This document shows positions 1 through 13,071 of a stretch of DNA of 64,000 nucleotides, piece by piece. The stretch lies in contig NW_019091357.1 of NCBI RefSeq assembly GCF_001949145.1, forward strand, positions 3,620,228 to 3,684,227, given 5' to 3'. This DNA is from Acanthaster planci. Lineage: Eukaryota; Echinodermata; Asteroidea; Valvatida; Acanthasteridae. The translations under genes were made by a program, and so were the position numbers. Positions within the stretch are counted from its first letter, which is position 1. The number at the start of each line of letters is the position of its first letter. Below the pieces are notes generated by a model. The model saw nothing but the letters and a program-made list of their open reading frames with translations. It did no database searches and had not been told where the DNA came from.

Positions 1-930
1 TCAGACATCATGGAAAACTACATCACTACAGTTAATAACGTATTAAAAGGAGACAAGCTAAATCCTCTGAAGCCACTCGAACTCACAGTTAAGTTCGTTT
101 CTGACATAAAGGAAGATTCACAAGTTATCTCACCAGTCTTCCAATGAAGGAATCTATCGGAACATTTCTTGCAAAGATAAATGAGACAATAGTAGGCCAT
201 AAAAGGTCGGCGGCCATCTAATTTACACTGATTTGAGCAAAGCAGCATCTAATAAAAAAGCCAGGAAATAATATTACACTGAGCGGAACCCGTGCAAAGA
301 TCAAAGAATGGCAAATAAAACCCTATCGTTCTGTCTTGGAACAATGACTCCAGAACTGACGCGACTAGCTTTTCATTGTGTCAAATGGAAGGGTGGAGAA
401 GGGGAAAAAGAGATGTTTTGCTCCCATCCATGGCGACCTTGGTCTGGGCATAAACTTGAGCTTCTGTCATGCAGTGCAGAGAAGTGGCCATTACGGCGCG
501 CACTTCAATAACGACCGCACCAAAGACATCTCAAGGACGACTTGGAAGAAAGCTTCATTGTCAGAAAACGAATTTCTAAATGGCCTAAACCATGAGTTAA
601 TCAACCTGTCTTCAGCCATGTAGATTCATGACAATCATATGCTGTGAAAGTCGTCGACAGACTCATGTTTATTTTCACAAACACCAAAAAACGGCCAATC
701 ATAAAACCAATAACTAGTCCTGCACGTGCCATTCCAAATTCCTTACATAAACATGTACTCATTCACATAGATACAACAAGAAAATTTAATATCAGATCCA
801 CAAAAACGCCTGACTTAAAAGACTTTCTTCGAGCACATTGAACGGACTGTGTCCAGCCTAAAGCTATAAATCACATGGCGTTTTCTGTTTCCAAGAGACA
901 GGGAGAACAAAAAAGGGAGGAGAAAAAATA

Positions 931-960
931 GAGAGAGAGAGAGACAGGCAGAGAGACAGA
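931..960. repeat. (GA)n microsatellite
   Basis: GAGAGAGAGAGAGACAGGCA then GAGAGACAGA; purine-only on the plus strand. Confidence 0.85.
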
Positions 961-3010
961 ATAAAGAGGCAACATTTGATGCCCAGCTGTTGTCGAATGC
1001 GGGCATCTGATTTAGGCCCTTAGGTTTCGTTTTTATTACAGTCGGGCTCAGTTTACAAGGCTTATACGCAGAGGTTTTGTCTGCTGACTACAGTACAAAT
1101 TGGAATTCGCTGCGATTGCTACTTTGCCCATGATTTTCTTTATTGTTTTTTTTCTCCAACAAAAAGCCGATGGTTGTGTGCACCTTTCCTTCAAATCGAT
1201 GCATTGCCAGCGTATGCTTCCCCACAAAAGGCCATTTACATTATTTGGTAGACTGTCTATAATAGATACCGTACAAGATGGTCAAAACGAGCCTGTGTGA
1301 AAACAATATGGCATTACAACTCGTGCGTCTAAATGTTAATTAAGGCATTGCTATATGAAATAATAGGAATATCAGAAATGCAGGATTTTATTCAACCCAC
1401 GTCTCTACTCATAGCAGGGAAAATGAAAACAATTCTGGCCTATTTATATCTTCAGTCATGAACCGCGTTTCTGATATTCTGGAATCTTTGTAATATTATG
1501 CTTCAGGTATAATATGCACACTCGCTTTCCCCAAGGGTGCAAAACTGCGCGTGTTTGTGAGCCTCTTCTAAGCGCGAATACGCACGCGTCATTAATTCCG
1601 ATGGCATGTAGCCGCTTGAGCATCTTCGGTAATGTTACTGATCGATTTCGTTTTCTCCAAAGGCTCACTCACACCTTGCCTACGTCGTCACACCATACCA
1701 CGACACCTGGGTAGCGGTAGGGAGAACATGAGGGATGTGATTCACACATCGAGGGGGTAGGTAGTATTTAGGGAGAAAAAAACTGAATGTGATCACCGTA
1801 AGTACCCTACAATCTGCAAACAGCACCGTTTTTGTACAACCAACCCGTGACATGATACGCAGTATTCTGTAACCAAACCTGCACCGAATTATACCACAGA
1901 CACCCGGGTGATATGAATTTTACAAGTTTTAGCGTTCTGTACCATCAATTGCGTCATTCTATACTTCCCTAGCGATCGACCAATCACGCAGATAATACGT
2001 CAGTGACCAATAGCCGAACACGAATTATAATGAGCTTTGTGACGCAGATTACGGCAACAAAAATATGTTCCAGCCACTGTCATTTCTTTTGATCAATACG
2101 ACCTACTTTCTCTTGACTCAGGTCCCTGGCGAAGATGCTACACGGATACTGTTTTCAAGAAGGCTTCGAGGATCTCTGTTCAAAATCTGCAACTGTCGTA
2201 GATTAATGAAATGTTACCGGACAAATAGCTGTGTATAGAGTTTAATGGGGGTTTGGTCTTACTTTGAATAAAACATGACTCAGACATCTAATTAGACGGC
2301 AGTGGTAATACAAGTTTTATAAATAGCTGTTATCGTGTCTCACACCACACGTCAACACTCTTTTTGCATAAGCAACGGCAAACGACACGGAAAAGCTGGA
2401 TCCTTGCATTCAAGTACCCAATGCGTATCAGGTTTTCTAAATTTATCATCACTTAATTGACTTAAGAGATACTTAGGACCAGCGACCAGGCCTAGCAGTA
2501 AGCACCAAATTTCGTGCTCTTAAAAATAACTCCTGCTTCGATGCACCCGTTTACACCTTGTGCAACCAATATGTGTATCATATACCTAGAATCAGTTGCC
2601 TCTTGGGCAGGTGTACAATTTGCCACCGTAAGAGGGCGCTGTGGCCTTGTAGCTTCTAATCGGATAGTCTACACACATCGGAAAAAAGTCGTTGAGTGCT
2701 GGATGGATAAGGTTATTTAGATGTTAGAATTGGCTCCATTTTTACTGTAAATTCAGATTAGATGAATAGTACATGTTCAAGCGATTAGGTCAGTGTCCTT
2801 TTGACACAAAACGCAATAGATGTGTCCATGTGTTTTTTCCCGCCACAATCTTCTAAACGTTTCTTTTCAAGCATTCGGCCCTTTGGGAATATCACTTTGT
2901 GTCAGTTCTCCGGTCTTCGTGTCGAGTTACCTGCCGAAAACCAACAAACAAAACCACCACCCACGTCACAGAACGCGACACTCCACTTCGACTGGGGGAT
3001 TGAGGCGATA

Positions 3011-3060
3011 AATTCTCTGGGAAATGAGCGATTGCAGCGGCAGAGGACGACCCAGAGAAT
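3011..3060. repeat. Perfect 10-base inverted repeat
   Basis: ATTCTCTGGG and CCCAGAGAAT flank a 30-base centre. The symmetry is clear; no function is assigned. Confidence 0.5.
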
Positions 3061-3317
3061 GACCTCTCGCACGGGCGGCCACCAATGACAGCGCAATTAT
3101 ACCCCGTGGTGCAGCTGGCAAGAAAGGTGTAGTCGTTCCAATTTTAAGTGGGTTCCAATTTGCAAGGACGGTTTTAAGACGCCCTTTTTGAACGTCAATT
3201 CACACATGTAGTACTTAACAGCGCTTACCACCATACAAATAATCTAGGAGCGCTTTATAGTTGCTACCCCGCTGGGAAGACCAGTCGGCAGTATCAGCGC
3301 ACATTGTCTCTGTCCTC

Positions 3318-3485
3318 ACAGGTACCCACTTTGAACCCATACACACCAGAGTGGAGGGAGTAAAGTTGGGATACAGTGACTTGCCCTAGGTCACAACATG
3401 TTGCTGACAGCTGGATGTGAACCTCTGATCGGGAATCACAAAGCTGTGACAACTTCTGCCACAAACCGGCTTCGAGGCATTAGGC
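3318..3485 (+). repeat. Degenerate SINE/LINE-tail-like repeat
   Basis: GGTACCCACTTTGAACCC, AGAGTGGAGGGAGTAAAG, CAGTGACTTGCCCTAGGTCA and TGTGAACCTCTGATC occur in order. This succession is the tail shared by many marine-invertebrate SINEs and L2/CR1-type LINEs (GTGACTTGCCCAAGGTCAC, then a GAACC block). It is an old, diverged copy; its exact family is not determined. Confidence 0.45.
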
Positions 3486-5860
3486 CTCGCAAATCCGATA
3501 TTGCGCATTATAGCATTTCATCTGGGTCCGAAGTGCTTTCAGTCTGAAGAGTTACATCTCTGTGAATGGTGAGGAGACAACTTTTGTGTTGGGTAAAAAC
3601 ATTGTGATGTTGGGGGGAAAAGGAAGACTAAACAAAAAAATAGTTCGTAAAAGTTGAGCTAGTTAATGACAAGGCTTTAATCATTTAGATCTATCATTTG
3701 TACACTTGCATAATATATTACCTATAACACACACAGGAAAATAAAAATATGAAATATTCATAGTTCTACTAAGGGTTAAGATTTCTTTAAACGCCTCGCC
3801 TGCATTGGATTAAGTAAAACTGAAATAAGCCCCCCCAACCAAAAAAACCCAAAAATTCTGAACATCGTTCGAAAGACGCCTGACGAAAATCAAAATTCAG
3901 TTTTGACCCTTTCAGCCAGGTCTAACAGGCTTGGTTTTTATGCTGACTCCACACTCTATCCCTTGACATACATAAATCATATTACCTACGCTAAAGTCAT
4001 TATCCTTCAGTTTCGTCTGCACACTTGAATCGAACTCTCCCAAAAGCGCGTCAAGACTGGATAGGAAAAGTTCAAGAATACGAAAAAAAATCAAGCGGGA
4101 ACTCATTAAATCACGGTAAGGGAAACGCTCACTTCAGAATGGAGACTCAGAGGCCCCTGGATGGTGTGAAAAAGTGATTAAAAAGTCCGTGCATCGCTAT
4201 GCGCTATACGTCAGCCATGCTGTTGAGGGCCATGGAGTACAACACTCTAGTGACGTCACCAGGCCAGCGTGTATTTCATTCTGAAAAAAGGTGTTTGTGG
4301 TCACAGCTTATGCAAAGAATTGTGCATCATACAAATGGTCATTTTTGAGCCAAAATAGCCACATCCGCAACGCATTTTTCCTTTTTCACATCCTTTTTTT
4401 GTTAGTGCATTTGTGCACTGACTGGGCCCATGGCGCCTTCAGTCATTCGCCCTCGCTAGTCTAAGCCGGTGGCTAGCCCCTGGTTGGCATCCACCGTCAT
4501 TAAAGTGGAAGCTGAGTTCACGGGCTATAATTTTTGGATGGGCAGCCATTCCTCAGAGTTGGTTTGCTCGAGCAAAACGAAAGCGACAGGGGTATGAATT
4601 ACGCTCTTGTAAATACGAATCCGGCTTTAATGAAGGATGCTATATAAACAGTGGCGGATTTATTGTCTCTTTTGGTTAACTGAACGAGCAAACAGACCCG
4701 AATCTGACCCGACAGATAATCACAACAGAAGGGACCTCATGATGTTAAAAAGAAGTACCAAAAATGCAATCCCTTAGATGTCTTCGTATTTCAAGGCGGT
4801 CACTGACGAGCGAATTAGCATAGAAGAGCATGGAAGCTTATACGTGTATATTAATTTATACGCGTACTAGAAGATAACCACAAAATGAAAAAAATATAAA
4901 GAAAATCAATCTGAGCTATATTTAATTTCATTTGCTATGAAAAGCTGTATTAGTTCGTGGGTATGACGGATTTGTACGTTATTTTGTTCAGATGTTTGTT
5001 TGCTTGGTCTTAACCCAAAATCTCCCCGAGAAGCATATGCATTTAAGTGCATGCTCGCATTTATTCACATCGATTTTTTAAATCTTAAAACTAAGCACCA
5101 ACAAAACCACCAGAAGATCCCCAGGAGCTCAATGCAAACGTGAACAGTTCCTTCAACTGCCCTGCAAATTACATGAACATAGTCCACGACATATCTGAAG
5201 CGTCCGCAAGCGCCAGGAATAAAAAAGGACAAAACTGTGGCGCATGGCCTTGATCTCCCAAAGGTGAATCAACTCTTTGGCCATAATCGTTTACCTCTCC
5301 GTCCATTAGCTCATACAGAAAATTATGCATAACTGTCTTACATCGCTGCGTTTGATCATATTTTGATTTCCGATCGATTAGCAACCAGCCAAGTGAAAAC
5401 TCTGTAATTAATTTTTCTCCCACTTATTTAAAAAAAAAGATTTCATGAAGAAGTTAGCGGATACCATTGATTAAGTCAGGCCTTTAAGCAAAATTGAACT
5501 CTCCGGGTGCCACTCGTTTAACAGTCATTGCAGACTCTATGTACACATATTAACAACAGTCTTGATGTATGTCATTCGGTGGCTACGTAAAGAGATTACT
5601 GAAGGTGTAGGCCTATAACATTCCCGTGCAGATCTCTCAGCAAGTCACAACTCCCCGAAACACCAGTATGGCAAGTGTGCGAGTACCGACACCACACTAG
5701 TGTTTTTTTATTTACTATTGCCCACCAAAATGCTACTGATTCACAAAACACTAACCTTTACGGTCGAGTTTACTGACGCGCTAAAATATTTCTAACTTTG
5801 CAATTACAAGATTTCGGGTAGTTTGTACCGTATTACGAAACGTCAAGGTGAAAAATATTT

Positions 5861-5904
5861 AGCAAATGCATTTAAATAACGTAGCAAATGCATTTAAATA
5901 ACGT
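5861..5904. repeat. Perfect tandem duplication, 22-base unit
   Basis: AGCAAATGCATTTAAATAACGT occurs twice head to tail without a mismatch (unit 5861-5882), so it is a recent duplication. The unit carries the palindromes ATGCAT and ATTTAAAT. Confidence 0.9.
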
Positions 5905-8900
5905 GGTAAATACTTCCTAGCGGTTGTTAGAAGAAAGATTATGTTTTAAGTGGCGGGACAAATTCCTCAAAAACCCACACGACCGAGACACGCTTCCTGC
6001 GAATATTACGAAAACGGTCAAGCATATGCTATTTAACTTGCATTGCATGCCTTTGGTGACCAGGTTAATTACATTTTGCCAGTTTTCGTCACCAAAATGT
6101 TTCATCGCTTTTGTTTTCAATACAAGAAAGCACTAATACACGTTAAGATGGAAACTGCACAGCGGTCTTGAAAAAAATGCCTTGAAATTTTACGCGGTAT
6201 TTGGCCCTTGGTAAATTGGGTATCGATGACTGTCTTTGGTGTCAATTGACGACTTCTTGGACCATAGGATGAGATGCACCTTGAGGAATGCAGGGGAAAA
6301 ATGGAATTTGATGACAAAGGAGAAAGAAACAGGAGAGCAAAAACGGACGCTAGGCGCCATTTTGATTCGATTAGCTTTTAATACCGAGACTCTTAAGTGC
6401 CCGTCCACAATTTCCAGTCAGCCCCACGCGTACTGATACTCGGATCGCATTTTTTAAGGAGTAGCTCACGCGAGAGAGGAATTTAATTTTGTGGTTGAAA
6501 ACTGACTGTCTTGGCATTTCGACAAAATACATCATCTTGAATTTTGCATATGCATACATGTTTCCACAGTACAGTGGTCAAACAGGACGGATCAGTAGAA
6601 CAACATGGCACGTTGAACGAACCCAACTTTCGCTTGGCATTTCCCCTTTCTGAGGCACAAATATATATATATAAGTGGTGGGTAGTCGAAATGTGTAAAC
6701 TTAAGAGAGTCCCATCATTTTGTCACAATCTGATTGTGTGTGAATGGAGCATACATATATGAGTTTGATTTCAGCGATTAGCTTTCTCATAATTCAAATT
6801 TCACTTCTCTCTGTCACATATGTAAAAGTAGGACATCTTACGTTCGTCATGGGGGAATACATTTAAATCACAGTCTGTGTTGTTTTTTTAAATTTAAATA
6901 CCCCATCTGACCTTTTCAAGCGCTTAAATTTCATGTCTGTCGAACAGGATTAAAAACACACTATTTCCACATTTTACTTATACCTCACGTTGCATTTCAT
7001 GGTTCATGCATGCGTCGTGCATCATCCCCTTTACAGTTTCATTCAGTCAGTTGTAGTACATATCGGAAATTTACACAGTTTCATTTTCATTTGGCTTCAT
7101 ATAAATTATTAATGCAAATTTCCTATGAACAGAATAAACAAGGAAAAGCTTTGGCGACACACTCAGTGCTTAAGAATTTAAAAATTAATTGAAGAATAGC
7201 ATCAACTGCCGAATGGTAAATCTCTGAACTGATATGACGTCTTCATGCGCTTTACTACGGTCGCACATCCTTTTAAACCAACTAGGGCTCCTAATGCACG
7301 AAAACAACCTCAATTTGCTCTCAGAGAAGCCTTGCACACGTCGAAACGTAATACGTTCGGAAAACACACGAGAAATTTACGCCAGAGGGCCAAAAACCGT
7401 GCACGATTTAAATCGCTGCGGCACGGACTGAACACCGAACATATAACGCCAGAATGAAATACAATACAATTTCTACACAAAGAAATTAATTATAAGTGGG
7501 AAACAGCTACGAAAAACACAAATGCTTTAGTCACTCGAGGCCACTGACCTCGATAAGCGTATGTACATGAATTTAGTCCCCTTTGAGTGTGAGCAGGAAA
7601 TTAAGGAAAGATTACAGGTTTGAACCGAGATGGAAATGAAGGTGCTATCGTGTAGAGACATCGGCAATAAACCAAACTCGTGCTGTGAAAATGAGATAAT
7701 CATCAGTGCAATGAATGTGGTGGACTTCTCGCTGGTTGGGGGGCTGGCAGCCCATCTTGGTTATTCATGGGAAATACAAGGTGATTACATGTTATATGTA
7801 TACAAAAGCTTCTCAAGAATTCCACATCCAACTCTCATATAATGCTTGTGCATTTTCATTGAATATAAAAATTCACAGCATCTGTTTAATTTACCGTATC
7901 ACCATGTCTTCACAAATGACTTCCTCTCAAGTCCAAAAGAGTCTTTAATCGTAAAATATAATTTGTGGTTTGATAAAGACTGTACTCGACTGCGTTGTAG
8001 TATACTAACTGCTGAGCTCGTGACATTTTGAAAATGTAGTTTTCTCTGAACGTGAAAATTCGGATGTTATATACGACGATGGAGAAGATCTTCAAACTGT
8101 TCATATACATGCACGTGTAATTCAGTTCAGAGTGGATCAATTATAATACTGCCGTCTCCCTTGTGGGAATTGTGCATAGTATGATGCAGTCGTATTTACC
8201 AAATCCGATTATATTCCGTTGAATAATGCAAAATGCTAATGCTCAGCGCTGACTCTTCTTCGTTTTTTAGTCCTCAAAGAATCGCGTTGATTCCCTGCGC
8301 ACGCCAGACACATAACACCCTGCCATCCTCCTGTTTCATGAATGCGGGCAACCGGGTGCCTCTTGTTGGATGTGTGGCCGGTACGCCAACGCGTTTGACC
8401 TGGGGGCGTTCTTGTGTCTTCTGTCACGGGCAAGCCTGCTTGCATGCAGCGCTCGCAAGTTCTTAAACCTCTCCCCCCCCGCCCACGCGTGCCTAGATTA
8501 TGGAAATTCAGTAAAGCGTTTCAAACAAAGGGAAAAACGGAGAGAAGAAATACAATTGAAGAAATGAAACAAGAAGCAGCATGAAGTGAGGGGGAAAATT
8601 CAATCTGCGTTACATGATAGGCCTAGATGATTTCTTGAGAACGCAAAAAAATATACCTCAGAGAGGTATTTTCCAACTGTGGTAAGGCACCATGCCTACA
8701 CGTATTTAATGCCACTAATTAATTCAAGGCAAAACCTGCTGAAGACAAGGCTGAAACATGATAATAAGTTGGGATACTAATGTCAATTTACGACCGCGAT
8801 CCCCTTGTGTACTTCAAACTTAATACAACCGACAGGATAACAGTATAGGACGCTTACATCTCGTGGGAACAAGATGGTGATGAGAGGCTTCTACTTTGGC

Positions 8901-11672
8901 CTCTATTATGTTATAATAACTATGCATAGCTTGCATAGTTTTAAATCTCTGCCATATTTTAAATTTCGAAGAGTTATTTATAATTAACAGCCTTACCCAT
9001 ACAGTATTTTGGTCATATGTTGGATGAAATTACACTATTTTTTTAAGTAAAAGTCTCTCTTTGAAAATCTGACATCCAAAATCTACCACTAACCCTACCC
9101 CGTTGGGTATATGTAAAATCATATTGAACCATCCAAACTCAAAATAAGGAAGTGCTTAATACAGCACTTCATACAAAGTGATCGCCTCACGCCTTCAAAT
9201 TAGTAGCATCAACAAGAACAACGAAAGATCCACTGGTATGATGATAACAACTATACTACATTTAACAAAGTTCTGTACAATTTATAACCCTAAAAATACC
9301 CAATTTTAATGTAGCATGACAAACTTAACGCAAGAGAAATGGATCAGTGAGCCCAAATTCTTTAAAACCAGACACCAAGATTGGGGATATATCTAATGAA
9401 CGTGAAATTAGGAATTTTAATTACTAAGTCAAAACGGTGTGATCACCGATTGGCGATGAGGTGAAGACAGTATTATCAATCAGAAAAATGAAGGATTTTG
9501 CATCATACAAAATCCAATTGTACAAAAAGTGTCAAACATTAACATCGCTTGGTGGCGCGATGTGCTTGATGCGAAATTTGGCAAAAAATGCAACATTTTC
9601 CCAATCACTTGAGGGCGCAACTGTATACAACAGAGGTTTTTCATGTGGCGTAACATGACTGGCATTCCAGGAAGCGTACCATGTCTGTGGGGGCATGTGC
9701 ATTTTCGAATCTGGGTATTTCTACTGGCGATTTCACGTACACCAGAATGGCGAGAGACGTCGAAAAGGCCCGCATTTCCACACGCATCTGTGTAACTACA
9801 TTGAACGGTCTCCGCCAAAAATCACGTGACTGAAAATCCTCTATATCATAATTTACATTATCTAAGAACTTCAGGAGTTCAGCTTCCGTTTAATAGGCCC
9901 CAGAAGCTTAAAGCAAACGCACCTGTGACCAAATTGATACTTTGACATGACTACTGTTCTTATTCTACTGAAACCAATACACTCGCCCGTACGAATGATC
10001 AATTACTTCTGCGGAAAACTCTAGCTGAAAAGTATTTACTGCAACTCATCGGCCTCACACAGAAAGACGACGTTTGTCCACCCCAAGACAAGCAAGACTA
10101 CCAATCTAGTCACCCTTGCTACTCATACTCCTTGGCTGCCCGCCACACACTTGGAACAAAGGTGCCTAGTTTTTAAATGTATAGGAAGTAAAGATAAGCC
10201 AAGAGAGGGCGCATTTTTCCGAGCAATAGAGGCTAGTTTGGTGAGAAATGCATTTCGCTGGTTCACGAACGACTATGAAATGTACACGTTACGGTCGTGT
10301 CGCTACAAAAAAGTGAATACTCCTCACCAACATGGCCCTTGTCAACCCGATGAGGGAGTGAGAGAAAAACCGCGGCATTGTCGTTATGACGGTGCAGCGG
10401 CCAGCGGCTGGCAGCCTGCACTTTTAACGATCTAATGACGGGAAATCGAATTTGTAAGCCAAGTTGAGCGAATGAAATCGATTCGGTAAAATCCACCTGC
10501 GGGCCTGGCTGGCAAATTGAAGATTTACCATTTTTCACTTTGATTTGTATTCTCATACTCTTTACCTGTTATGACGGATATCGGATAGGCTTCGTATTTC
10601 TGACAACGTAGCTTCAAAAGTTCAATCTGTTTAAGAAAGCGCGATGAACCATCTTGTTCGTTATGAATCTTTTCTTCGTATTCCATGAGGGCAAAGAAAG
10701 TACACTGTCTTAAGAGCTATAGCTTAACCTATATGTATATATAATTAACAAGAAATGTGTATTATGGACAATTTTGAGAAGGTCAGTTGCTGATCACCAC
10801 ATTGTCGTTAGTGTAAGCTGAATACGGGATGAACAAAGTAATACAAAATGTACACTGCACTACCCAAAATGCCAACGTGATCCATCCTTTATAAAATAAT
10901 TTTCACGACACACTTATTTTCAAAATTATTTCACTGCGCATTAGATTGCTACATTCTTGATTTCAAAACATAATTTGAAGCCCAAGGAATGGATTAAGCC
11001 AACTTGATATCAGATGCCAAAAGTTCAGCCAAAGTATGTAGACACGAACATACATGTAAGTAGGTCTTGACATAAACACCACACTAATAATAAGGCACAA
11101 CGGACCAGCGAAGCACAGAGGAATCCTCGGCAGAGCACTCGTCAAAGCAATGCGGCTCACATCAGGCCCAGTGGCCGCTGCTGGCATTTCACGGAGGACC
11201 GCTCCAGTAGCGATGATTTAATCATGGCCGTACCGTGGGCAGGTGCGAGGCCCTCGTCTATCGAATTAACCCTCGCGGTGGGCTGCACGGCGTATTACGC
11301 TCCGCGGATCTCATGCCAATCCCTCATTGATTTTTTTCTGTTTTGATTTGTTTTTAGGGCCTCGCTGTCAGGGCTTTGAGGGTGGCTTTTTGATGTTTGG
11401 ATGGTGATTTCTCACCATTCGTTTATCTGTGTTCGCTATGATGGTGGGACATTGCCATACAGCCGTTTAGATGTGGTTTTGCCAACATCGATAAGAATAT
11501 TTTCAGGCATCAACACAATTCTTTTCACGACGCAGATGTGTTTACAATGCATGGGATTTCCAGGTGACCCGATCAATGTATGCGACAACCAGACAACAGT
11601 GTTCATGCGTGCCCGTCTGAAGAAAAATAGCATTAACGCTAAGAGGTACCGCACAACATTATTGAAGACAAT

Positions 11673-11688
11673 CCACCAGAGGGCGCCA
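11673..11688 (+). promoter_or_regulatory. Near-consensus CTCF-type site
   Basis: CCACCAGAGGGCGCCA fits the bilaterian CTCF core CCASYAGRGGGC at every position. It lies just left of the foldback-element cluster and about 6.4 kb beyond the bHLH gene stop. Occupancy cannot be read from sequence. Confidence 0.5.
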
Positions 11689-11847
11689 GAGGTTCACATA
11701 ATTTGTGTCCACAAAAAAGCACTCGTATCACAAATAGTAAATTCGATTTCCAAGCTAGTCTTAGGTCATCCCTACATTAAAATTAGCACACGACATCCAC
11801 AGTAAGAGAATGGGAAAAATGGCAACTTGACTGTGTTGCAGTGGAAA

Positions 11848-12100
11848 TCACGGACGTATATTAAAAAAACCTGGACTTGCAACGCCTTTGTATGAAATAG
11901 AAGCCAACCAGCGGCCATTTTACCGAGCCGAATACAAATGCGAGGGTTGGCTCGCTACCATTGACGCCAGGGAGAACAAAGGCGGGCATTGCTGGGCAAG
12001 CTTTGTATTCGGCTCGGTAAAATGGCTGCTAGTGGATTCAATGATCTCTATAAGCTGATCAAGGGCATTGCGAGTCCAGATTTTTTTATATACGTCCGTG
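11848..12100. mobile_element. Foldback element, arms ~95 bases
   Basis: The inner arms are almost identical inverted copies: GGCCATTTTACCGAGCCGAA at 11913 and its complement ending at 12027. Outer arms match around CACGGACGTATAT (left) and ATATACGTCCGTG (right), about 63 bases of loop between them. No transposase frame. A non-autonomous foldback or MITE-type element; target duplications were not identified. Confidence 0.65.
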
Positions 12101-12219
12101 GTGGAAATGTTAAACAGGGCGCAATAAGCCTGAGCGCTAAGATGCGGAGCAAAGGCTGCGCAGCCTCACCGCTCTATTCAGGAATGGAAGATTACAGTTG
12201 GGTTGTCGGAGAGAAATTT

Positions 12220-12483
12220 AATAGACCGATTGCGCCCGCTAAGTCACGTAACAAACAGTGGGTATTACATATCACAAACACGGCTCCCGCCAAAAGCGAA
12301 GTGTTTCACAAGTATCATTTACCAAACATAAAGCCGACGGAAGGTACCGTACTCAGACTATTGATGTGCTGGGCACTATACCATAACTTGGCGGTACTGT
12401 TTGTAAAAACACTTAAAACACGTTGCTACGGGGTTGATACCCACTATAGGTCATGTGATTTAGCGAGCGCGATCGGTCTATTA
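12220..12483. mobile_element. MITE-like element with ~45-base inverted ends
   Basis: Left TAATAGACCGATTGCGCCCG mirrors right CGAGCGCGATCGGTCTATTA. The similarity continues through AAGTCACGT/ACATGACCT to a GTGGGTAT block. It does not code. A 179-codon frame (11989-12528) crosses this element and the previous one and is therefore not a real gene. Confidence 0.6.
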
Positions 12484-12895
12484 CTCCACCGTACAAACCT
12501 TGTCATTAATTGTGCCAGACCGATGTAGCACCTTCTGAACGTGTCCGGCCTACCAGAGAGTGTTAGAATTGACGACTTGTTAATCGTCAATAGCGCCGCC
12601 ACTGCGACGGGATGGTACCATAGACATACAAATGCTTTTACATGCCTAGGGATGGCTCTGCCTGTCCTACTACACAAATGTCAGTTTCAAACAAACGAGG
12701 GCGCTCTCGCCTAAAGTAAGTCAGAGCCATGGAGATCATTATAGCAAAACTTGAGACGGCAGGCCTTTTCTGTTACGTTCCGCAAATTTGGCCGGGGGGG
12801 TAGACATGTTTGACTACGCTGCAATGTTAATGTGCACGCCTTTACGCGCACCCAGTCCGGTCCGTATTCTGCTCGTGTGAAGCTTTTTTCCTATC

Positions 12896-13071
12896 AATAC
12901 GGCTGTTTCACAATAGTGCGCCACCAAGAGTTTGCAACGCGTTGGCCAATCACAATGCGCGGAATTTGTCGACCCATTGCGCGTTTGGAAAGGGTCGACA
13001 AAGTTCACGCGTTCTGATTGGCCAATTTGTTGCAAACTCTTGGTGGCGCACTATTGTGAATCGCTCGTATT
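12896..13071. mobile_element. MITE copy 1 of a two-copy family
   Basis: A 176-base near-perfect palindrome. Ends AATACG...CGTATT, then TTTCACAATAGTGCGCC against GGCGCACTATTGTGAA, then the inner CAAGAGTTTGCAACGCGTTG arm. The centre carries GTCGACC...GGGTCGAC. The same element occurs at 48948-49122. Confidence 0.85.

Larger units (their letters stand above)
1..11672. other. Intergenic, left flank
   Basis: No frame here shows a recognisable domain. The longest (112 codons, minus strand near 9.5-9.8 kb) is of a length expected by chance. Content: scattered AT-rich DNA, the repeats listed separately, a GC-rich block with symmetric TGATTTAATCA at 11215-11230, and GAGGGCGC octamers at 2632, 9611 and 10205. 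A small perfect hairpin AACTATGCA/TGCATAGTT sits near 8918-8941. Confidence 0.6.

Noticed and set aside
4180-4420. Possible SINE-like segment with TGACGTCACC
   Set aside because: No second copy in the window and no recognisable ends.
11989-12528. 179-codon open frame on the plus strand
   Set aside because: It runs through two inverted-repeat elements and its codons are explained by their arms; no domain is visible.
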